Assembly: GCF_002844275.1 (NCBI RefSeq)
Contig: NZ_NXGX01000005.1
Span: 186,001-250,000, forward strand
Source of the DNA: Thalassospira lohafexi
Lineage (GTDB): Bacteria; Pseudomonadota; Alphaproteobacteria; Rhodospirillales; Thalassospiraceae
Reading direction: 5' to 3'
Length of the DNA stretch: 64,000 nt
Part shown: piece by piece, positions 25,284 to 34,225 of the stretch
How the letters are laid out: each line of letters begins with the position of its first letter
How positions within the stretch are numbered: position 1 is the stretch's first letter
Notes under the pieces: model-generated
Seen by the model: the letters and a program-made list of their open reading frames with translations, nothing else
Told to the model about the DNA's origin: nothing
Database searches by the model: none
Translations under genes and position numbers: made by a program

Positions 25284-26183
25284 ATGACAAGTCTTCTTGC
25301 CGTCCTGATTGATGGTTCGATCTATGCATCGTGGCTGTTTCTTGTTGCCGCTGGCCTGACCGTTATTTACGGCGTGATGCGCATTCTGAATATGGCGCAT
25401 GGCAGTTTTTACGCCATTGGCGCCTATTCTGCGGCGTCATTGGTTGGCTGGTATTTCAACAATGGCATAGGCCCGGCATGGATCAGCTATCTGTTGCTGG
25501 TTGGTGCCGCACTGGTTGCCGGCCTGATTGTTGGTGTGATTGTCGAACGTGGATTGCTGCGCCTGATGTATGGCCGCGACGAAATCCTGATGGTGATCAT
25601 TACCTATGCGCTTTTGCTGATCCTTGAAGACACGATGAAAATCGTCTGGGGGGTTAGCCCGTATTTTGCCTATCAACCCTATACAGAACTTGGGCGAACG
25701 GCGTTCGGATTGCTTAAGGTGTCAAATTACGATCTGGCACTTGTCGGTGTGTCGGCCGTTCTTGGCCTTGGCCTTTGGGCGTGGCTGGAACGCACCAATC
25801 AGGGCAAGGTCCTGCGTGCAGTGATCCATGACCGCGAAATCGCGGTTGCCATGGGTGTCAATGTTCGCCTGATGTTTACCATCACCTTTGTTCTGGGCAC
25901 CACGCTTGGCGCACTTGCCGGTGCGTTGACGGCACCTGCCATTTCGGTTGTGCCGGGCATCGGGATCGAAGTCATCGTGCTGGCCTTTGCCGTGGTCGTC
26001 ATCGGCGGCCTTGGCAGCATTGGCGGAGCAGCCGTTGGTGCACTTCTGGTTGGGCTGAGCCGTGCCGCGGCCGTGCATTACGCACCGGAGTTCGAACTGT
26101 TCGTCATTTACGGCGTGATGTCGCTGGTTTTGGCGTTCCGCCCCGAAGGCCTGTTTGGCCGCACCATGGCGAGGAAAATCTGA
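25284..26183 (+). CDS. Branched-chain amino acid-type ABC transporter permease (LivH family)
   Basis: A 299-residue integral membrane protein of about eight helices. LivH-type landmarks are LIYGVMRILNMAHG-like sequence near the N terminus (VIYGVMRILNMAHGSFY), RAVIHDREIAVAMGVNV and VVVIGGLGSIGGAAVGALL. The start is the ATG at 25284. Its stop lies one base before the next start. It forms the inner-membrane channel with the LivM partner. Confidence 0.92.
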   Translation: MTSLLAVLIDGSIYASWLFLVAAGLTVIYGVMRILNMAHGSFYAIGAYSAASLVGWYFNNGIGPAWISYLLLVGAALVAGLIVGVIVERGLLRLMYGRDEILMVIITYALLLILEDTMKIVWGVSPYFAYQPYTELGRTAFGLLKVSNYDLALVGVSAVLGLGLWAWLERTNQGKVLRAVIHDREIAVAMGVNVRLMFTITFVLGTTLGALAGALTAPAISVVPGIGIEVIVLAFAVVVIGGLGSIGGAAVGALLVGLSRAAAVHYAPEFELFVIYGVMSLVLAFRPEGLFGRTMARKI

Positions 26184-26184
26184 C

Positions 26185-27132
26185 ATGCGATTTGATAAAA
26201 CTGAAATCTCGCTTGCGCTGGTCGCAATCGCCTGTGTCCTGTTTGGTTTCGTATCCCCGGGCTGGCTGATCTTTCTTTTGACCATTGCCCTTGCCAAGGC
26301 ACTTGTTGTGCAGGGTGTCGTCATGCAGATGCGGTCGGGCCTGGTATCATTTGGGCAGGGCCTTTTTTACTGTATCGGCGGCTATACCGTCGGCATGGGC
26401 GGGCAGTTCTTTGGCATTCATGATGCGATTGCCGCCCTTGCGCTTGGCATGGCAGTTGCCATTGTTGTCGCCATGATCCTTGGTCTGCTTTTGACGCGTT
26501 ACCGCGATATTTTCTTTGCGATGCTGTCACTGGCGTTTTCCATGATCCTGTTTGGCATTCTGGTCAAAAGTCAGGGCCTTGGCAGTACGGATGGCTTTAA
26601 CGTTCATAACTGGACCGTGTTTGGCTGGGCACCGGACACCGGTGCCGATAGCCAGCAAACCGTCTTTACCATGACCGTTCTTGCCGGTTTGCTGATCGCC
26701 GTTCTGATCCACCGTTATACCAAGGCGGGGATCGGTGTGATCTGCGAGGCGGTGCGCGAAAACGAAGTCCGGGTGGAATATCTTGGCCTGTCACCGCGTT
26801 GGCTTTTGTACGGCAACTATGTTGCAGCCGCCTCTGTGTCCGCACTTGGCGGTGGTTTAACCGCCCTTGCCACCGGTCACGTTGATCCGGAAATGGCCTA
26901 TTGGACCACGTCGGGCGAGTTCATTTTCATTGCCCTTCTGGGCGGGCTTGGCCATGTCGCAGCCCCCTTTATTGCCGCCATCGTTTTCTCGGTCGTTCGG
27001 ACATACTCAATCGAATTTGTCCCCAATACCTGGCAGATGATCCTTGGTTTCACCCTGCTTGGCGTCATCGTGTTCCTGCCCAAAGGTCTTTGGAGCCTGG
27101 TCTCACGTGAAAAGTCAGGAGAACGCACATGA
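26185..27132 (+). CDS. Branched-chain amino acid-type ABC transporter permease (LivM family)
   Basis: A 315-residue membrane protein. MRSGLVSFGQGLFYCIGGYT, FFAMLSLAFSMILFG and the cytoplasmic loop AVRENEVRVEYLG are family markers. GAGGAAAATC precedes the ATG at 26185, and the gene overlaps the first ATPase by four bases. It acts with the LivH-type subunit. The substrate is probably not an amino acid, given the dehydrogenases in the operon. Confidence 0.91.
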   Translation: MRFDKTEISLALVAIACVLFGFVSPGWLIFLLTIALAKALVVQGVVMQMRSGLVSFGQGLFYCIGGYTVGMGGQFFGIHDAIAALALGMAVAIVVAMILGLLLTRYRDIFFAMLSLAFSMILFGILVKSQGLGSTDGFNVHNWTVFGWAPDTGADSQQTVFTMTVLAGLLIAVLIHRYTKAGIGVICEAVRENEVRVEYLGLSPRWLLYGNYVAAASVSALGGGLTALATGHVDPEMAYWTTSGEFIFIALLGGLGHVAAPFIAAIVFSVVRTYSIEFVPNTWQMILGFTLLGVIVFLPKGLWSLVSREKSGERT

Positions 27133-27905
27133 CCACCATTCTTGAAACCCGCTCCCTGAACAAAGAGTTCGGGGCCGTGATTGCGGCCAAGGATTTGAAC
27201 GTGAAGGTCGCCAAGGGCGAAGTTGTCGGTGTTATCGGATCGAACGGGGCGGGTAAAACCACCTTTATCAATATGGTTACCGGTTACCTGAAACCAACAC
27301 GTGGCGAAATCCTGTTCAATGGCAAGTCGATCCTTGGACATTCACCGCGTGCCATTACCCGTGCGGGCATGGCCCGATCATTTCAGGTAGCACAACTGTT
27401 TCCTGATATGTCGGTGATTGACAATCTGATTGTCGCACTTGCCGCAGCAGAAAGCCCGCGGCCCAGTTTCCTAAGTCCGCTTCGAAGCGATGCCCGCATT
27501 GCACGGGCCGAGGAAATTCTGGCAGAATTCGGTATTGAGAATTACCAAAACTCAAAGGTCACTGCCGTTCCGCAAGGGGCACGGAAACTGGTTGATATCG
27601 CCATGGCGCTAATTGGTAATCCGCAGATGTTGCTGCTTGATGAGCCAACAAGTGGCGTCAGCATGGATGAAAAAACAGGCCTTATGGATACGGTGATGAA
27701 TGCGGTGCGCCAACATGGTGTGACGGTTTTGTTTGTTGAACACGATATGGACGTTGTCGAACGCTATGTCTCGCGTGTGTTGGCGTTTTACAGCGGCGAA
27801 ATTATTGCCGACGGCAAACCCGCAGCAGTCCTTGCCGATAACCGGGTCCGCGACCTTGTGACCGGCCACCGTCCAACTCATAAAAAAGGGAATGGCGCAT
27901 CATGA
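27129..27905 (+). CDS. ABC transporter ATP-binding protein (LivG family)
   Basis: A 258-residue ATPase: Walker A GSNGAGKTT, Q-loop near ARSFQVAQLF, a degenerate signature (VPQGARKLVDIA in place of LSGGQ, common in LivG proteins), Walker B MLLLDEPTSG and H-loop FVEHDMD. It couples ATP hydrolysis to transport together with the LivF-type protein. Four-base overlaps on both sides show tight translational coupling. Confidence 0.92.
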   Translation: MTTILETRSLNKEFGAVIAAKDLNVKVAKGEVVGVIGSNGAGKTTFINMVTGYLKPTRGEILFNGKSILGHSPRAITRAGMARSFQVAQLFPDMSVIDNLIVALAAAESPRPSFLSPLRSDARIARAEEILAEFGIENYQNSKVTAVPQGARKLVDIAMALIGNPQMLLLDEPTSGVSMDEKTGLMDTVMNAVRQHGVTVLFVEHDMDVVERYVSRVLAFYSGEIIADGKPAAVLADNRVRDLVTGHRPTHKKGNGAS

Positions 27906-28564
27906 CCCTGGAAATCAAAAACCTGAATGTTTCCATCGGCAATATTCCGATCCTGCGCGATGTGTCGTTGTCGGTGCCATCGGGACAGATGTTTGGTCTT
28001 ATTGGTCACAACGGTGCGGGTAAAACCACATTGATGCGTGCCATTATGGGGTTGCTTGAAGTTGACGGCGGCGACGTCAGCTTTGACGGCAACGACCTTC
28101 GCAAAATGGCGGATCACGCGCGGGCCAAAAACGGCATCAGTTACATGCCCGAAGACCGTCGCCTGATCCCGTCGCTTACGGTTGAGGAAAACATCCTGAT
28201 GCCCGCATGGACAAACGGCATCACCGATGCCAAGGAACGGCTTGAGTGGGTTTATGACCTTCTGCCGGAAATTGCCCAGTTCCGGCAACGCCGGGCTTTG
28301 CAGTTATCTGGTGGGCAGCAAAAGCTGGTGTCGCTTGGCCGGGCGTTGATGCCGGGTCGCAAATTGTTGTTGCTTGATGAACCGTTCGAGGGTGTCGCAC
28401 CTGTTTTGTCGCGGCGTCTGTCGGAAGTCATCGCCAATCTGGGCCGCAGTGGCCTTTGTGTTCTGATTTCTGAATCAGATGACAGCCATTCTTCCGATCT
28501 GGTGACGGGCAGCTATCGCATTGAACGCGGCACCGTTCACCCCGCCGACATGCAGCCCGCATAA
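27902..28564 (+). CDS. ABC transporter ATP-binding protein (LivF family)
   Basis: A 220-residue ATPase with Walker A GHNGAGKTT, signature LSGGQQKLVSLGRAL and Walker B LLLLDEPFEG. It is slightly shorter than typical LivF (about 235 residues); the C-terminal part after the H-loop region is reduced and reads ISESDDSHS where LivF usually has a VEQN-like H-loop. The H-loop histidine is therefore not clear. It is the last transport gene; dehydrogenase genes follow after 26 bases. Confidence 0.88.
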   Translation: MTLEIKNLNVSIGNIPILRDVSLSVPSGQMFGLIGHNGAGKTTLMRAIMGLLEVDGGDVSFDGNDLRKMADHARAKNGISYMPEDRRLIPSLTVEENILMPAWTNGITDAKERLEWVYDLLPEIAQFRQRRALQLSGGQQKLVSLGRALMPGRKLLLLDEPFEGVAPVLSRRLSEVIANLGRSGLCVLISESDDSHSSDLVTGSYRIERGTVHPADMQPA

Positions 28565-28590
28565 GCGCCCCAAACAAGACGAGGTTTTCC

Positions 28591-29745
28591 ATGTCCGACT
28601 TTACGTTTGAAACAACGCCGCGCGTGATTTGCGAATTTGATGGTGCGCTTAAGCTTGGTGCTTTGTGCAACGAGCTTGGTGCAAAACGCGCTGTTCTGAT
28701 TACCGATCCCGGCCTGCAAAAGGTCGGGCTGATTGACGCCCCGTTTGATGCGCTTAAGCAGGCCGGGATCGAAACGCTGCTTTGGACGCGGGTTGAAGCC
28801 GATCCACCCGAAAGCACCATTCTTGAGGCGGTCAAAGGGGCCGCTGATTTCAAGGCCGATATCATCATCGGACTTGGCGGCGGGTCCTCGATGGATACTG
28901 CCAAATTGGTGGCCCTTTTGTGTGGTCAGGAGCAAAAGCTTTCTGACATTTACGGTATCGGTCTTGCCCAAGGGCCGCGCCTGCCGCTTATTCAGGTCCC
29001 GACCACGGCGGGAACCGGATCGGAAGTTACCCCGATTTCAATCGTCACCACCCCGACACAGGAAAAGAAGGGGGTTGTATCCCCGTTGCTTTATCCTGAT
29101 ATCGCCCTTCTTGATGCCAAACTGACGATGGGTCTTCCGGCATCCATCACGGCCATGACCGGCATTGATGCCATGGTGCATGCCATTGAGGCCTATACCA
29201 CCAAATATAAGAAAAACGCCCTGTCGGATGGTCTGGCCATTCGTGGTCTGCAACTGATGACCAGCACGATTGACGATGCAGTTTCGAAAAATCCAAGCCG
29301 GGCTGCGCGCGAAGCCATGCTGCAAGGATCGATGATGGCTGGAATGGCATTTGCCAATGCGCCTGTGGCGGCCGTTCATGCACTTGCCTATCCGCTGGGC
29401 GGGCATTTTCATGTCCCGCACGGGCACAGCAATGCCTTGGTCCTGATCGAGGTCCTGAAGTTTAACCGTGACGCTGCATGCCGCCAGTATGGCGAACTTG
29501 CCCGTGCGGTTTTACCGGGTGAACGGTTTGCCGATGATAATGCGGCCTGTGATCGGTTCATTGCGTTCATGACCGACATGGTCGAACGCATGCCATTTGC
29601 CAAAACACTGCGCGAAGTTGGTGTCAGCGAAAGTGATCTGGATATGTTGGCCACCGATGCGATGAAGGTCGAACGCCTTTTGATCAACAATCCGCGTGAG
29701 ATGACCTTTGACGCGGCGCGCGCAATTTACGCCAGCGTGCTTTAA
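28591..29745 (+). CDS. Iron-containing alcohol dehydrogenase, first of two
   Basis: A 384-residue group III (Fe) alcohol dehydrogenase. Nucleotide site GLGGGSSMDTAKLVAL, then PTTAGTGSEVTPIS and the metal ligands in GIDAMVHAIEAYT and HALAYPLGGHFHVPHGHSN. It is probably an NAD(P)-linked oxidase of a short alcohol, diol or hydroxy acid in the cytoplasm. The GabD-type aldehyde dehydrogenase next to it points to a 4-hydroxybutyrate or butanediol-like substrate. A same-length paralogue follows at 31257. Confidence 0.92.
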   Translation: MSDFTFETTPRVICEFDGALKLGALCNELGAKRAVLITDPGLQKVGLIDAPFDALKQAGIETLLWTRVEADPPESTILEAVKGAADFKADIIIGLGGGSSMDTAKLVALLCGQEQKLSDIYGIGLAQGPRLPLIQVPTTAGTGSEVTPISIVTTPTQEKKGVVSPLLYPDIALLDAKLTMGLPASITAMTGIDAMVHAIEAYTTKYKKNALSDGLAIRGLQLMTSTIDDAVSKNPSRAAREAMLQGSMMAGMAFANAPVAAVHALAYPLGGHFHVPHGHSNALVLIEVLKFNRDAACRQYGELARAVLPGERFADDNAACDRFIAFMTDMVERMPFAKTLREVGVSESDLDMLATDAMKVERLLINNPREMTFDAARAIYASVL

Positions 29746-29761
29746 GGACGGAGCCCACACA

Positions 29762-31234
29762 ATGCTTATGTTAAATGATCCTGGCCTTTGGCAAACCAAA
29801 GGCCACATCAACGGTGCATGGACAGATGCAACCAGCGGCAATACCTTTGCCGTGCTTGATCCTGCCACTGGTGAGCACCTTGCAAATGTGCCCGATATGG
29901 GGACGTCTGAAACTCGTCAGGCAATCAACAGTGCCAATGATGCACTTCCGGCATGGCGCGCACGCACCGCCAAGGACCGCGCAGCTGTTTTGCGCAAATG
30001 GTTTGACCTGTGCATGGCTGCCAAGGACGACCTTGCGCTTTTGATGACCCGCGAACAGGGCAAACCGCTTGCCGAGGCCGCAGGCGAAGTTGCCTATGGT
30101 GCGTCCTTCATTGAATGGTTTGCCGAAGAAGGCAAACGCATTTACGGCGATGTCATTCCATCGCACGGGGCTGACAAACGCATCATCACCATCAAACAGC
30201 CAATTGGTGTTGTTGCCGCCATCACGCCGTGGAACTTCCCGATGGCGATGATCACGCGCAAATGTGCCCCGGCACTGGCTGCGGGCTGCACGGTTGTGAT
30301 CAAACCGGCGGAAGACACACCACTTACGGCATTGGCATTGGCCGAACTGGCGAAACGTGCCGGGTTCCCCGACGGGGTGATCAATGTCGTTACCGCATCG
30401 CATGGGGCGGAGATCGGCAATGAACTGACATCCAACCCGATTGTGCGCAAATTGTCGTTTACCGGATCAACCCAGGTCGGCAAACTTTTGATGCGCCAAT
30501 GTGCAGACACGGTCAAAAAGGTCAGCCTGGAACTTGGCGGCAACGCGCCGTTCATCGTGTTTGATGATGCCGATCTTGACGAGGCCGTTGCCGGTGCGAT
30601 TGCCTCAAAATACCGCAACGCCGGACAGACCTGTGTTTGCGCCAACCGCATTCTGGTGCAAGAGGGTGTCTATGACGCCTTTGCCGAAAAACTTGCCGCA
30701 GCGGTTGCAAAGCTACGTGTTGGTAATGGCATGGAAGATGGCATTACCCAAGGTCCGCTGATCAATACCAAGGCCATCGAAAAGGTCGAAACACTGGTCG
30801 CCGATGCGATTTCCAAGGGGGCGACAGCCATTCTTGGTGGTGCCCGCCATCAGCCTAACAGCAACTTTTTCACCCCGACCATCTTGACCGGGGTGACCGA
30901 TGACATGCGGATGTTTTCCGAGGAAATCTTCGGCCCGGTCGCACCGCTGTTTAAGTTCAGCACCGAAGAAGAAGCCATTCGCATGGCCAATGATACGCCG
31001 TTTGGGTTGGCAGCTTATTTCTATGCCCGTGACATTGGCCGCATCTGGCGTGTTGGCGAAGCGTTGGAATACGGCATTGTCGGCATCAATGAAGGGATCA
31101 TTTCAACGGAATCCGCCCCGTTTGGCGGTGTCAAAGAATCCGGGATTGGCCGCGAAGGATCGAAATACGGCGTCGATGACTTTGTTGAAATCAAATACAT
31201 GTGCCTCGGCGGTCTTGCCGGAAAAGCCAACTGA
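29762..31234 (+). CDS. gabD: Succinate-semialdehyde dehydrogenase-type aldehyde dehydrogenase
   Basis: A 490-residue NAD(P)+-dependent aldehyde dehydrogenase very like GabD along its whole length: AAITPWNFPMAMITRK, LSFTGSTQVGKLLM, general base Glu near 257 in LELGGN, and catalytic Cys near 291 in NAGQTCVCANRI. The C-terminal FGGVKESGIGREGSKYG is also conserved. It oxidises succinate semialdehyde or a similar semialdehyde to the diacid. ATG at 29762 has AAGGACGGAG upstream. Position between two iron alcohol dehydrogenases suggests a two-step alcohol to acid route feeding succinate into the TCA cycle. Confidence 0.86.
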   Translation: MLMLNDPGLWQTKGHINGAWTDATSGNTFAVLDPATGEHLANVPDMGTSETRQAINSANDALPAWRARTAKDRAAVLRKWFDLCMAAKDDLALLMTREQGKPLAEAAGEVAYGASFIEWFAEEGKRIYGDVIPSHGADKRIITIKQPIGVVAAITPWNFPMAMITRKCAPALAAGCTVVIKPAEDTPLTALALAELAKRAGFPDGVINVVTASHGAEIGNELTSNPIVRKLSFTGSTQVGKLLMRQCADTVKKVSLELGGNAPFIVFDDADLDEAVAGAIASKYRNAGQTCVCANRILVQEGVYDAFAEKLAAAVAKLRVGNGMEDGITQGPLINTKAIEKVETLVADAISKGATAILGGARHQPNSNFFTPTILTGVTDDMRMFSEEIFGPVAPLFKFSTEEEAIRMANDTPFGLAAYFYARDIGRIWRVGEALEYGIVGINEGIISTESAPFGGVKESGIGREGSKYGVDDFVEIKYMCLGGLAGKAN

Positions 31235-31256
31235 TCTGCGATCAAGGAGCCCCACC

Positions 31257-32411
31257 ATGAGTTTCATGTTTCGAAGTGTCCCGCGCATCGTTTGCGAGGC
31301 CGGTGGCATTGCCAATGCCGGCCCGATGATGAAGGAACTTGGTGCCACCCGTGTCACCATCATTTGCGATCCGGGCATTGTCGCCCTTGGTTTTGCCGAT
31401 CAGGCGCAACAGTCGCTGGAATCGGTTGGTATCGCCGTGCAGGTCTTTTCCGACGTTGCCGCCGACCCGCCCCAGCATATTGTGCAACAGGCAATTGACG
31501 GGGCAAAGGACTGGAAAGCGGACGGGGTTATTGGCCTTGGCGGCGGAAGCTCGCTTGACAGTGCAAAGCTGGTGGCACTTTTGGCCAATAGTGACCAAAC
31601 CATCGAAGAAATTTACGGCATCGACAAAGCGACGGGTGATCGCCTGCCGCTGATCCAGATCCCGACCACGGCGGGAACTGGATCAGAAGTGACATGGGTG
31701 TCGGTAATTACCGATCCAGATCACCTAAAACAGGTTGTTTATACCCCGCAATTGATGCCCGACATCGCATTGCTTGATGCGGAACTGACCTATGGCTTGC
31801 CGCAAAAGGTCACGGCGGCCACCGGGCTTGATGCGATGGTGCATGCGATTGAAGGTTACACCAGCCGGACGCGCAAAAACCCGATTGCCGATGGCATGGC
31901 CGTCACCGCCCTGTCACTGCTGGGCAAAAACCTGATGAAAGTGATTGAAAGCCCGGGCGATAAGGATGCGCGGTCTGCAATGCTGCAAGGGTCCCTGATT
32001 GCCGGGATGACATTTGCCAATGCGTCGGTTGCCGCCATTCATGGGTTGGCTTATCCGCTTGGCGCGCGGTTCCACATCCCGCATGGCCATGCCAATGCGT
32101 TGGTGATGGCGCAGGTTCTGCGGTTTAACCTGCCAGCGGCACGCACACTTTATGCGGAGCTGGCCCCTTGCCTGATTGAGGATGCCGATTTCGCATCCGA
32201 CGATGAGGCTGCCGAGGCCTTTGTCCGCCGGATTGAAGAAATGGTGCCCGCAAGCGGTCTTGAGACCCGGCTACGTGATCTTGGCGTTACCGAAGATTCG
32301 CTTCCTGAAATGGCAGAAGAAGTCTTCACCAAGATATACCGCCTGATCGAAAGCAACCCACGCGACATGACCGCCAAGGATATTGAGGCAATCTACCGCG
32401 AGGTTTACTAA
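31257..32411 (+). CDS. Iron-containing alcohol dehydrogenase, second of two
   Basis: A 384-residue paralogue of the enzyme at 28591, with GLGGGSSLDSAKLVALL, PTTAGTGSEVTWVSV, the metal-site segments TGLDAMVHAIEGYT and HGLAYPLGARFHIPHGHAN. CAAGGAGC precedes the ATG at 31257; the frame is open much further upstream inside gabD in another register, which is not coding. Two related dehydrogenases flanking one aldehyde dehydrogenase could act on the two ends of a diol or on two substrates. Last gene of the sigma-54 operon. Confidence 0.91.
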   Translation: MSFMFRSVPRIVCEAGGIANAGPMMKELGATRVTIICDPGIVALGFADQAQQSLESVGIAVQVFSDVAADPPQHIVQQAIDGAKDWKADGVIGLGGGSSLDSAKLVALLANSDQTIEEIYGIDKATGDRLPLIQIPTTAGTGSEVTWVSVITDPDHLKQVVYTPQLMPDIALLDAELTYGLPQKVTAATGLDAMVHAIEGYTSRTRKNPIADGMAVTALSLLGKNLMKVIESPGDKDARSAMLQGSLIAGMTFANASVAAIHGLAYPLGARFHIPHGHANALVMAQVLRFNLPAARTLYAELAPCLIEDADFASDDEAAEAFVRRIEEMVPASGLETRLRDLGVTEDSLPEMAEEVFTKIYRLIESNPRDMTAKDIEAIYREVY

Positions 32412-32431
32412 AGACGATCACATATAGAACA

Positions 32432-32470
32432 AACAAAACCGGCGTTCTGAAAAGGACGCCGGTTTTGTTT
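32432..32470 (+). terminator. Rho-independent terminator of the ABC/dehydrogenase operon
   Basis: CAAAACCGGCGT pairs with ACGCCGGTTTTG around a ten-base loop, followed by TTTTCG. A-rich and T-rich flanks make it possibly bidirectional, which would also suit the convergent kinase operon. Confidence 0.82.
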
Positions 32471-32591
32471 TCGCCAAAGCAATAACATGACTGTTCTGAA
32501 GCTTCCGATACAGGTCAAAATGGGCAAGCCCATGAACGAAAAGCTCAACCTGACCAAGTCATCGCCGGGAAAATACGTACCTTTTATTGCA

Positions 32592-34214
32592 TTATTTACT
32601 CAGTTGTTCGAACAATCGGGCGACGGCTTCAGCACCCGGATCGATATGCCCTTCGAGCTGTTCCGCATTGATATAGGATGCACGTCCTGCCTTGGCCTTA
32701 ACGATGGTCGAGGTATGCACCGCCCCTTTGCGCGCAGCACTGGCAGCATCGGCCATGCCATTTGCCTCAAGCGCGTCGAGAGCCGGTTTCAAGGCATCGA
32801 CCATGGTCCGATCCCCCAATTGCGCACCGCCGATCTGCTGCATGCGTTCAAGTCCATCTTTAAGGGCAGCGACCATGGCCCGACCGCTTGATGCCGCGTC
32901 GCCTGCCGCTGTAAAGAAAATGGCGAGAAGAACGCCCGAAGACCCACCCATTGTCTGGCTAAGTTCCTGCCCGATCGCACGCAAAAGCTGGGTGTGGTCG
33001 GCCAGCGGAAGACGGTCGAGTGCGCCGATCAAAGCACGCGCAGCCCCGGCCAGTGTAGACCCTGTATCACCATCGCCTGACTTGGCATCAAGCCCATTTA
33101 GGTCAACTTCGGCATCAATCAGGATTTGGCAGCATTTGGTCAGAAAGGCCGCCGTTTGTGCATGCTCGGACGGGATCGGCTGGATCGGTGTCAATCCATC
33201 GGGAAGTTCGATGATGCTGACTGGCTTGATTGGTGTACACCCCGGCCAAGCCGATGGCGCACATGGGGCCGATAGCCATGCATGGTCCTCCGCACTCAGC
33301 GGATAGACCGAGACCGAGAACCCGCGCATGTCGAGGGATGTCATCATCGCTGCAGGTCCAACAATCATCTTCAGGTTCTTGGCAATAGATGATTTGATCA
33401 AATCGTTTGTCAGGATCGCCATCTCAAGCACAGATGTTCCACCAAGATTGTTGAGCAACACCACATGCGGTTTGTTTTCCATCACTGCGGCAAGCTTGGC
33501 CGTCACCGCTGCCATCGCCTGTTCGGCGTTGTGATAATCGATCTGCTGCGCACCTGCTTCACCATGGATGCCAAGCCCCAACTCGGCCTTACCTGCTCCA
33601 ATGCGGTTTTCCTTTGGTGATCCTGGCACCGTACAGGTGTCAAGCGACATGCCAATCGACTTTGTGCCGTCAATCACGCGTTCGGCCGTCGCCGTGATAT
33701 CCTCAAGCGATGCACCGCTTTCGGCCATAGCCCCCGCGATTTTATGAACAAAAAGCGTACCCGCAAGACCGCGCGGCTGCGGCAGGTCGGGAAGCGCAAT
33801 GTCATCATCGACAATAACAATGCTGACCTTAAGTCCAAACGCACGCGCACGTTCGGCGGCCAGTCCGAAATTCAACCGGTCACCCGTATAGTTTTTGACA
33901 ATCAGCAAGCATCCTGCCGGTCCCGTCACTGACAGAATCCCGGCAAGAACCGCGTCAACCGATGGTGATGCAAAGACATCGCCGCACACGGCTGCAGTCA
34001 ACATCCCCGCCCCGACAAACCCGGCATGTGCCGGTTCGTGTCCCGATCCACCACCGGAAACAAGCGCCACTTTGGACTTGTCCCAATCGTTGCGAACCAC
34101 AACACGGATGTGCGGATAGCCGTCAATCCTTGCCAGCTTGCCGCCAGAAGCTTTGATTACGCCGTCTATGGCCTCGGTAACGGTTGCGTCTTTGTTGTTT
34201 ATGAATTGAGCCAT
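32592..34214 (-). CDS. Dihydroxyacetone kinase family protein, fused DhaK-DhaL (ketotriose or ketotetrose kinase)
   Basis: A 540-residue ATP-dependent kinase. The N-terminal DhaK part has SGGGSGHEPAHAGFVG and the substrate-binding His near 217 in LGLGIHGEAG, which forms a hemiaminal with the ketone. The C-terminal DhaL part has the Mg-ATP motif GDGDTGSTLAGA and GGSSGVLLAIFF. It phosphorylates dihydroxyacetone or, as known for relatives in tetritol pathways, erythrulose. It is the last gene of a polyol or sugar ABC operon, 11 bases after an ATPase gene. Exact substrate is open. Confidence 0.9.
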   Translation of the reverse strand: MAQFINNKDATVTEAIDGVIKASGGKLARIDGYPHIRVVVRNDWDKSKVALVSGGGSGHEPAHAGFVGAGMLTAAVCGDVFASPSVDAVLAGILSVTGPAGCLLIVKNYTGDRLNFGLAAERARAFGLKVSIVIVDDDIALPDLPQPRGLAGTLFVHKIAGAMAESGASLEDITATAERVIDGTKSIGMSLDTCTVPGSPKENRIGAGKAELGLGIHGEAGAQQIDYHNAEQAMAAVTAKLAAVMENKPHVVLLNNLGGTSVLEMAILTNDLIKSSIAKNLKMIVGPAAMMTSLDMRGFSVSVYPLSAEDHAWLSAPCAPSAWPGCTPIKPVSIIELPDGLTPIQPIPSEHAQTAAFLTKCCQILIDAEVDLNGLDAKSGDGDTGSTLAGAARALIGALDRLPLADHTQLLRAIGQELSQTMGGSSGVLLAIFFTAAGDAASSGRAMVAALKDGLERMQQIGGAQLGDRTMVDALKPALDALEANGMADAASAARKGAVHTSTIVKAKAGRASYINAEQLEGHIDPGAEAVARLFEQLSK

Positions 34215-34225
34215 GGTCTTCTCCG

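Noticed and set aside
30900..31256. Upstream extension of the second alcohol dehydrogenase frame into gabD
   Set aside because: This part is out of frame with gabD, which is clearly coding there; the true start is the ATG at 31257 with a ribosome site.
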